The notes under the pieces: generated by a model
The model's input: the letters and a program-made list of their open reading frames with translations, nothing else
Databases searched by the model: none
Told to the model about the DNA's origin: nothing
Program-made: the position numbers and the translations under genes
Shown: piece by piece, positions 57,276 through 64,000 of the stretch
Layout: every line of letters begins with the position of its first letter
Position numbering within the stretch: the stretch's first letter is position 1
From: Allolobophora icterica
Lineage: Eukaryota; Annelida; Clitellata; Crassiclitellata; Lumbricidae
Assembly: GCA_963556255.1 (NCBI GenBank)
Contig: OY744613.1
Location: 40,643,409 to 40,707,408, forward strand
DNA: 64,000 bases
Direction of reading: 5' to 3'

Positions 57276-58277
57276 TCTGAGGCTGAGTTCACGGACATGA
57301 CACACGCCACGGTGTTATCATTCAAATAAAGAAATCAAGATTGGACTTGCCAACTATAGAAACTGAAGCTGATTTTCTTAACTAAGTTAAAACACTTACA
57401 CTGCAGTACTGAGCCAGATGCTTTTTTTATTTATTTTATTACTCATTGTTGTTTGTAGGTCTAACTTTGGGTTCTAAATTTAAAAGTCATAACCATTAAA
57501 TCGTCTGATGTAAGATCAACTCTCATTTTCCAACATATTGCGTTTTCGGGCTGGTGTTTCAGACAAAGTTGCTAGAAACAGTGATATATATCCCAAATCC
57601 ATTTTTGGTGCAATATCAACTTTAACAAGGACCTTTGATTTATGTTTGTCCGGGAACTGAACTCGAGTTTTCATTACTTTTTGCCCCGCCTAATGTACAC
57701 TGTACTGTATACACACGAGTCAGCGACAGTCGCAAGTCGAGCAATAAATGTTTCAGGAATTGTTTTAAATGTGCAATGATCAAATGCTGTTAACCGCTGT
57801 TTGTAGGCTACGGGAAATGAATTGTAATTAATAATTATTTATGATTTTTATGCGCTCAGGCGCCGCTCGCCATGTGCAGTGATAAATTTTCCTCAAAACA
57901 TGCCCTGAAATGTTTCATTATCTAACAAAATAGATTTCATGCAATAAAATGTTTAATTATCTAATAAAATAGATTTCATGCAATAAAATGTTTAATTATC
58001 TAATACAATAGATTTCATGCAAAAAAAATGTTTAATTATCTAATAAAATAGATTTCAGTATATAGCTAAAAGGATAATTACAAAATACAGTGAAAGTGAC
58101 AAATCCAGAAAAGGTTGTAAAGAAGAAGGTTAAAAACTGTATCAAATAAAATTGTATAATTATGTAACACGATCGTCATGTAATATCTTAGAGAAAATAG
58201 CATATCGAAAATTAAGTGGCAAAGGGCGGCATTTTGGGCCCTCGCCCCGGGCGGCATTTTAGCTCCGTACGCCACTG
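57276..58277. other. Right part of family A copy 2
   Basis: Non-coding. At 57915-58050 the phrase TTTAATTATCTAATAAAATAG is repeated about four times in tandem (unit about 42 bp). Confidence 0.6.
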
Positions 58278-58289
58278 TATCCATCAACT

Positions 58290-59155
58290 GAAGTATTGGA
58301 AGAAAACGTCAGAAAGAAAAATAGGCAGTGTGCCACCAGAAACAATGAAAAAAAGCCGCAGTAACAAGTGTCACTGACAGGAATAAGAGTAGGCCTATTA
58401 GATCTGCAGCCAAAGAATTTGGTATATCCTGTTCCACATTGCATCAATATATTTTGAAAGCAAAGGAAGTTGGATTAGATGCAATGAATTTCGAAGCATA
58501 TTACTCAACCAGAACCGAGTTCCAGTGATCAACTATAGAACCGAGTTCCATTACAACACCTGAACAGGTTCGCCCGTTCCCTAAAGCAGCTGCCAGAAAG
58601 GCAACCAAAGGCGCTCGAAAAGAGCCATGACTCGAATACTAACAGACACACCAATAAAAGATGCATTAGAGAATGAACTAAGGGCACGAAGTGAGAGAAA
58701 ATGCCCTGCTAAGAAAAGAAAATTGGACTTGACGCCAACTGAGGACAGGTCATGTGTAAGCAAAGACAAAAGGGCATATAAATCATTAGCCAAGGGCAAA
58801 ATTGGAAGAACATCAGCAGCCAAGGGCAAAAGTGGAGGTAGTTCAACAGCCAGGGCCAATGCTGAAACAGAATCAACAGCCTATGGGAGAAAAGGAGCAA
58901 GTTCAAAGCCAAGGTCAAAGTTTCCCGTTAAAGACCCAACAACATGCAGCTGAAAGTGACTCAGATGAAGAGAGTGATGAGGAGAGGCCGTGTTTGGTTT
59001 GTTGTGAACCACTGGACACTGGTACGAAAGAAGACAAAGATTCCATACAATGCCTAATCTGCCAAAAATTGGCACATGTTGCTTGCACAGATGAAGAGGT
59101 CCGTCATCAGATTACCGTCGATGAATGCTATTATTTGAGAAAACTGGCAAAGTGA
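58290..59155 (+). pseudogene. Pogo-like transposase lacking its DDE core
   Basis: Positions 58395-58510 encode RSAAKEFGISCSTLHQYILK, a pipsqueak-type helix-turn-helix. RPFPKAAARKATKGAR follows almost at once, then, after a frameshift near 58620, TRILTDTPIKDALENEL and KKRKLDL. After another frame change a Cys/His cluster appears (CLVCCEPL ... IQCLICQKLAHVACTD). Intact relatives have about 250 residues of DDE nuclease between the HTH and RPFPKA; here it is deleted. DNA binding but not cutting could remain, though the frameshifts argue for a dead copy. Confidence 0.7.
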
Positions 59156-59423
59156 CAACGACTGAGTAGTTGGATCATCTAAAAAAATATACTCTCAAGC
59201 TTATCTTAATTTTCTAAATACATTTTAATTTTTAAAACAATTGATTATGAATATTAACCAATAGAAACCTAATAACATTCTGAAGGTCTTAATAGCCTAG
59301 ACCTTTCATTTAAGTTTACTAACTATGTTTATTGACAGTTTAGAGCATTCTAAAACTTTTCTTATATACTTCTAACGTTAATCAACTGTGTACTGTTATG
59401 TGATCAACTGTGTGCTATGCTAG
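59156..59423. other. Pogo-like 3' flank
   Basis: AT-rich. It contains two diverged end-like words, TTAATCAACTGTGTAC and TGATCAACTGTGTGC, at 59380-59412. Confidence 0.4.
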
Positions 59424-59612
59424 TACACAGTCGATCACTTTTGGACTAACAACTTAAATGATAATAGCCAAAATACCCTGCATCAGAATTATCATAAATG
59501 CGTTTTATAAAGTGGGAGAATGATTATACTATAGGCTGAGCTTTAAAAATATATGGGGGCGTTGAAAATCACTTGTAACTGTAAAAATGTAAAAAAAAAT
59601 GATCGACTGTGT
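59424..59612. repeat. Short TIR element with pogo-like ends
   Basis: TACACAGTCGATCA at 59424 is inverted as TGATCGACTGTGT at 59600, bounding about 190 bp of non-coding DNA. The same end words form the palindrome at 18720-18750. Confidence 0.6.
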
Positions 59613-59639
59613 CCTCCTTGCCCCTACGTAATGACGCAA

Positions 59640-60124
59640 AAATACGAATGATGAGGGCATTGGTATGGCCGACAGCAACATACGGATGTGAGGCCTGCAT
59701 TGACGCTACGGGAAGAAGAAAAGACGCGCATCCAGGCGTTCGAGAACAAGTGTGTCAGAAGGTTACTAAAAAGGATGACCACTGAACAAGTATACACGCT
59801 GGCGAGGACCAAAGGCGAACTGCTGAACCACGTTCGAACTCGCAAGCTACTTTACTTTGGACATATCATGAGCCAACCGAGGGACAACATCGACGGCAGT
59901 CTGATGACGGGCCTCGTAGAAGGGGTTCAACCGCGGAAGATCGAGAATGTCCTGGATCGACAAATTATAGTATGGATTGGGCTATCACGAAACCAAACTG
60001 CAGTACGGGATAGACAACGCTGGGCAGTGTTGATGCATTCCTGCAACCTACCATCGCAAAGCGACGACGACGATATGACATTACATGATATCACAGGTTC
60101 AGTCTATACGAGACCACGAAGATG
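59640..60124 (+). pseudogene. 3' fragment of an RTE-type LINE
   Basis: The C-terminal RT text is characteristic of RTE/BovB-like elements: LREEEKTRIQAFENKCVRRL, EQVYTLARTKGELLNHVR, RKLLYFGHIM, SLMTGLVEG and RDRQRWAVLMHSC. One frame change occurs near its start. It is strongly 5'-truncated. Confidence 0.75.
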
Positions 60125-60309
60125 ACCATTATTTGTACTGAACTTCAAATCAGGTTAATATGGTAGTTGTGTGTTTACACAGAATTACGTCATTACATCA
60201 CGTGGGTCATTGTGTGACGTAGCCCCAACAATAGCAAGTAAAATATTTCATAATCGAGTCAAGTCGAGGAAACAACGATCAACTCGACTTGTCAAAGCAT
60301 TTGATCGAC

Positions 60310-61135
60310 TCGACTTCCAAGTCGAGGGTAAATGGAAGTAGGAAACATATGTGAGGGTAAATGGAAGTAGGAAACATATGTGAGGTTAGAGATGTGACCT
60401 TTGAAGGAGAGAGAGAGAGCTATCATGCGTAACACGCAGGTCACGAACACTTGATGAAGAGGACTAGTGTGGAAAGATTCCAGAGAGGAGGGCAAAATCA
60501 ATCTTCAGCAACTGTTGATGGGAGCCAAACGAAATGAACTGGATTTCGGAGGCATTAAGAGAGAGACGATTTGAGGACATCCAGGAGTGGAGAGACTTCG
60601 ATAGAGACTCAATACGCTCAACTAAGTGCAATTGGGATGAAGGAGATCCATGGATAAATGCTTGCACGTCATCCCCAAAGAGATGACCAGCAGCTCCCGA
60701 GAGTGGGAAAAGACAGGAGATGTCAGCCGTATAGATAATAAAGAGTAGAGGACCAAGTACAGAGCCTAGAGGAACGCCCAGCTTAGTGTGAATCCATTTT
60801 GTTATATAGTCGCCAGATCAAAAAAGATGGGTTCGTTCAGACAGATAAGATCGATTCATCGAACCCAACAAAGAGGAAGGGCCTGCAACCCATATGAAGT
60901 CTCAAGGCGCTGAAGGAGAATATTGTGATCTATGGCACCTGAAAGGCTGCAGAAACATCGCAAAGAGCCAGAAGGGTAAGTTCAGCCCTGTCAACAGCAG
61001 GTTAGATTTCAGATAGGAGAGAGGAGCAGTCTCAGTAGAGTGATGAGCCCTGAAGCCTGACTGATTAGCAGGAAGGAGACCAGCTTGCTCAAGATAAGGG
61101 AGGAGCAGAAGAGACTCCAGTGTCTTGGGTAGTAA
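60310..61135 (-). mobile_element. LINE G fragment, L2/CR1-like
   Basis: Minus strand: LLFIIYTADISCLFPLSG, a GDDVQAFIHGSPSSQL palm block (active-site Tyr/Ala lost), SLHSWMSSNRLSLNASEIQF and SLSFKGHISNLT. Upstream, 60880-61130 gives earlier RT text with indels. A 34-bp tandem duplication (GAGGGTAAATGGAAGTAGG...) lies at 60325-60385. Both ends are truncated. Confidence 0.7.
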
Positions 61136-61689
61136 AGATAGACTGGCGATCTATTAAATATATAAACATGAAAGGGAGCAAGGTAATCTATTATGTCACT
61201 GATAACAAAAGGTTATCTCACACAAGCATAGTGTCCTTATGTCGGTATGGCCGCCAGCTTCGTGCGGGTCACGCGTTCCAACACTCGTTTGTTGCAGAAC
61301 CTCTCTGTGACTAACGTTGACAACCTTTCCAACCTCCGGATATATGGACCGGCCCAAAATGGCGCTCAGACTTTGATTATTTGCCGCCAACCACTATCCA
61401 CAAACAAAGTTTAAAAACCTCGAGAACATCCTAGCATGTGTGGCGAGTTCGCTTATTAATTATTCACCGCGAAAACCAGGTTTCTAATTTTTTAGTTCAG
61501 TTTATAAAAAGAAATTACAAACGATCTATTTATAACTACTCTTCCTGTTTATGACCAACAATATTTATAATACAGTCTGACCAAAAGAACAAATATGAAA
61601 GCAATTCTTACAAACAGGACTCATTTATCCGGATGCGACAGAAGACTCCTCTAATTTTTTTCTACACCACCAGCAAAATACGCACCTTC
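61136..61689. other. Unassigned sequence
   Basis: No recognisable gene or repeat. Confidence 0.35.
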
Positions 61690-61900
61690 GAAGACTTAAC
61701 CGTATTCACTGTTGGTCCCTTGGTCCCGCACCTCAGTTAAACAGCGTCGTGCCTTCTCAGTGGTTGACCCCTCTACGTGGTATGGGCTCCCACCTTATGC
61801 GCGCTTATTTCCACGAGGCAGTTCACCTACTTTCTATCGCATACTTAAGTCTTCTCTTTTTGAACCGTTGCTGGACTAGGACCACATCTGAGTAGAATGA
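61690..61900 (+). mobile_element. LINE 3' coding fragment H
   Basis: Plus-strand text QRRAFSVVDPSTWYGLPPY and FYRILKSSLFEPLL matches the end of LINE C-type proteins. Nothing else of the LINE remains. Confidence 0.65.
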
Positions 61901-62405
61901 ATGAACAAAAGTGGCGAAAACAGTTCAAGGTCCATCAAGACCGCAGCTCCACGTGCGTCTCGTCTTTCCTGCTGAATTAATAACAGCACAGTAGGACTGT
62001 GTCTCGAACACACAGTTCGCAATTTCACACCAGAAATGCGTATCAACGAAAACTCCAAATTCTTTATCTCACAAAAGCACATTAACGCTCACATTTGCTC
62101 GTAGTATAAGTTAACATACCCAGTAGTCAACGCAACATTTGTCAAAGCACATACCTGTACAACTGCAAACTATCATCAAATCCGCCGTATCTCGATGTCA
62201 GATACCTTTATAAAATGTTCGTACACTTTCGCAATAAACTCGCGAATAACTTACTCACCACAAAGGAAAACACCGACACTCAAAACTTCGAGTAGCCTAT
62301 AAAAGACCACTTTACATACATGCGTCTATTCTTCCAATAAGCTACAAAACATTTACATACATATTATGTATACATATATTATATATATGTATACATATAA
62401 ATATG
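61901..62405. other. Unassigned sequence
   Basis: Nothing recognised. It ends in a TATACATATAT-rich lead-in to the AT array. Confidence 0.35.

Positions 62406-62500
<95 letters not shown>
62406..62500. repeat. (AT)n microsatellite
   Basis: About 47 AT units. Confidence 0.97.
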
Positions 62501-62503
<3 letters not shown>

Positions 62504-62511
62504 TTATCCTA

Positions 62512-62955
62512 ACAAAACCAGGTCCGCAAAGGTTCACCAGTCACTCTGGTACAGAGTAAAGCAGGGAGGCGACCTGACCGACGACTCTGATGAGCGTAGA
62601 CTCGGATCCGACCTGGGCTGGTGAACCAAAGTCCTCCGTGCCCACCTTCTCGTGGTGCGGACCGTTAGTACCCTTCCTAGGAAGTACTCTTCCTAGGAGG
62701 GGGAACGAACGGGCACGGCAGGCAAAACCAGGGGAAGGCAATGGCAAACCACCCCTGTTAATCATGCCAAGAAAATCGTCATGCCACACACCAAACCACG
62801 CCGATGGTCGCGGATGGAGGGACTCCCAGGCCGGAGCGCTGAGGTGGGACTCCCAGGCCAAAGCGCGACTCAAGGGCTACTGGGAGAAGTAGCAAGACGG
62901 CAACGGAGACTGTGTGGCATGACGATCGCTAGGGCTCCTAGAGCCGACGGCACAA
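62512..62955 (+). repeat. SINE-like repeat with GGCAATGGCAAACCACC motif
   Basis: Includes GGGGAAGGCAATGGCAAACC and GCCAAGAAAATCGTCATG, a motif I recall from the 3' parts of several animal SINEs and RTE-related LINEs. It also contains the duplicated phrase GGGACTCCCAGGCC. It follows the AT array and ends at an (AG)n run. No coding function is claimed for its frames. Confidence 0.5.
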
Positions 62956-63134
62956 AGAGAGAGAGAGAGAACAAAACCAGATACAACTTATTTTATATGA
63001 TAGTCTATATATTTGCACTTACGACGGCCAAGGCAACGGTGAGCCTCTCCGCTTCTTCAACTTCGTTCTCTTCAGACAAACCTCCCTCCTTCAGTCCTTC
63101 CGACCGTCACCCCCACCTCGAGTGCGTCCTTCAG

Positions 63135-63162
<28 letters not shown>
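63135..63162. repeat. (CT)n microsatellite
   Basis: Fourteen or so CT units; (AG)n occurs at 62957-62971. Confidence 0.95.
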
Positions 63163-63165
<3 letters not shown>

Positions 63166-63534
63166 GTTCAGCGACTGACTTAAGCCTCTCTCTAACGGTC
63201 TAATCGACCTTATTCCGTTCATCGTGCTCAACAGCCCGTCTTTCATACGAAACCAAACTTATGTACACAGGTCCCCAGAGGAAGTCGTAAGAATAAGGGC
63301 CATTTTGTGACACTATTTCATTTGCAGTTTTGAAACAGTCTCTAAGCCTCTATGCCTTTCTTGGCGAATGGCTTCTATTTATTGCATACTTGTGAGATTT
63401 TTAAAACCTTCCTCTTACCCTCAACTCCAAAACGGTTAAACACACATACCTAACAAATCACATAGGCATAGATACACAGATGCATACATTGATTCATACC
63501 TCCCACCTACCTACATAACTACACACCTATATTT

Positions 63535-63690
63535 AAAAACATACAGTACATGCATGCATGAATGCATACATACATACATACATGCATACATACATACACA
63601 CATACATAAATAGTCAAATTATACATACATACATACATACATACATACATGCATGCATACATACATAATTATACACATGCATGCATTGTT
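63535..63690. repeat. (CATA)n/(CATG)n microsatellite
   Basis: Tetranucleotide repeat like the MITE cores at 14.4 and 31.7 kb, but no inverted arms are seen here. Confidence 0.9.
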
Positions 63691-63873
63691 TGAAGGTCCC
63701 TCCCCTATAATAAACAATGATTTTCGCTTGAGTTTATAATAAAAATATATTATTAAAAAACATAATTATTATAATAGTATTTACAAGTATACCTTGTCGA
63801 AAATAACGGAAAATGTACAGCAATCGAACTTGTCGCTCAAACAGACTTCCGTCTACACAATGAACTCTCTTGG

Positions 63874-64000
63874 TCAGTGGCGGCGCGTGGGGGGTGCAAA
63901 GGGGTGCGGTCGCACCGGGCGGCCACTCCAGGGGGGCGGCACTTTGACTATCTGGGATATTTTTTTCGGCTGCTTCCTGTGGCCAACGTAGTGTTTCATT
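63874..64000 (+). mobile_element. Left end of another hAT element, cut by window edge
   Basis: CAGTGGCGGCGCGTGGGGGG followed by GC-rich GGGCGGC words is a typical hAT terminus. The right end and TSD lie outside the window. Confidence 0.7.

Larger units (their letters stand above)
52927..58277 (-). mobile_element. Non-autonomous hAT element, family A copy 2
   Basis: The right end, CCGTACGCCACTG, is intact at 58277. The left end starts within GGGCGAGTCGCCCGGGCGG, about 30 bp short, where AT repeats replace the tip. Internal sequence at 54080-54480 matches 1680-2045 of copy 1 in inverse. It carries a hAT MITE (53251-54069) and LINE F (54828-57275). Confidence 0.82.

Noticed and set aside
62585..62620. 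CTGATGAG as a hammerhead ribozyme core
   Set aside because: The matching GAAA strand and the three stems are not present around it; the CTGACGAG near 5048 fails for the same reason.

Overview
This window is repeat-dense animal DNA. It contains intron-bearing CARD-domain exons, LINEs of the I/Jockey/CR1/L2 and RTE types, hAT, mariner, pogo and CACTA-like DNA transposons, Ty3/Gypsy-type LTR elements and long (AT)n, (AAT)n and (TATG)n microsatellites. Nothing looks bacterial or plant. The TE mix and the death-fold exons suggest a marine invertebrate. A deuterostome such as an echinoderm is only a guess; the palindromic octamer TAGGCCTA occurs at least 12 times and may be a lineage signature.

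Layout: 0.4-7.4 kb holds truncated LINEs interrupted by non-autonomous hAT elements with readable 8-bp target-site duplications (TSDs). 9.1-12.3 kb is a 3.2-kb element with a broken transposase of a divergent hAT-like family (motifs HWDGK, DTTASN, CRHH). 13.8-16.8 kb (minus strand) is the only convincing host gene: three exons, two clearly CARD and one probably death-fold. 18.8-26.1 kb holds two LTR elements of one family in opposite orientation, both inside (AT)n; each carries one long ORF with an aspartic protease but no capsid, reverse transcriptase or integrase. 26.1-29.7 kb is a nearly complete LINE, also bounded by (AT)n.

29.8-52.6 kb is a set of nested insertions about seven levels deep: divergent hAT-like element > mariner > Gypsy LTR element > second hAT-like copy > LINE > 7.9-kb CACTA-like element > hAT MITE. 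Most junctions can be closed by eye through a TSD, a restored reading frame or an aligned homologous copy. 52.6-58.3 kb is a second copy of the 1.5-4.4 kb hAT family, again carrying a LINE and further hAT insertions. 58.3-64 kb holds a pogo-like transposase lacking its catalytic core, RTE and L2-like LINE fragments, a SINE-like repeat, microsatellites and the start of one more hAT element.

Apart from the CARD exons the coding content is transposon-derived and mostly broken. The best candidates for under-described biology are the DTTASN/CRHH transposon family, the protease-only LTR family, the apparent use of (AT)n arrays as repeated landing sites, and MITEs whose core is a (TATG)n microsatellite.
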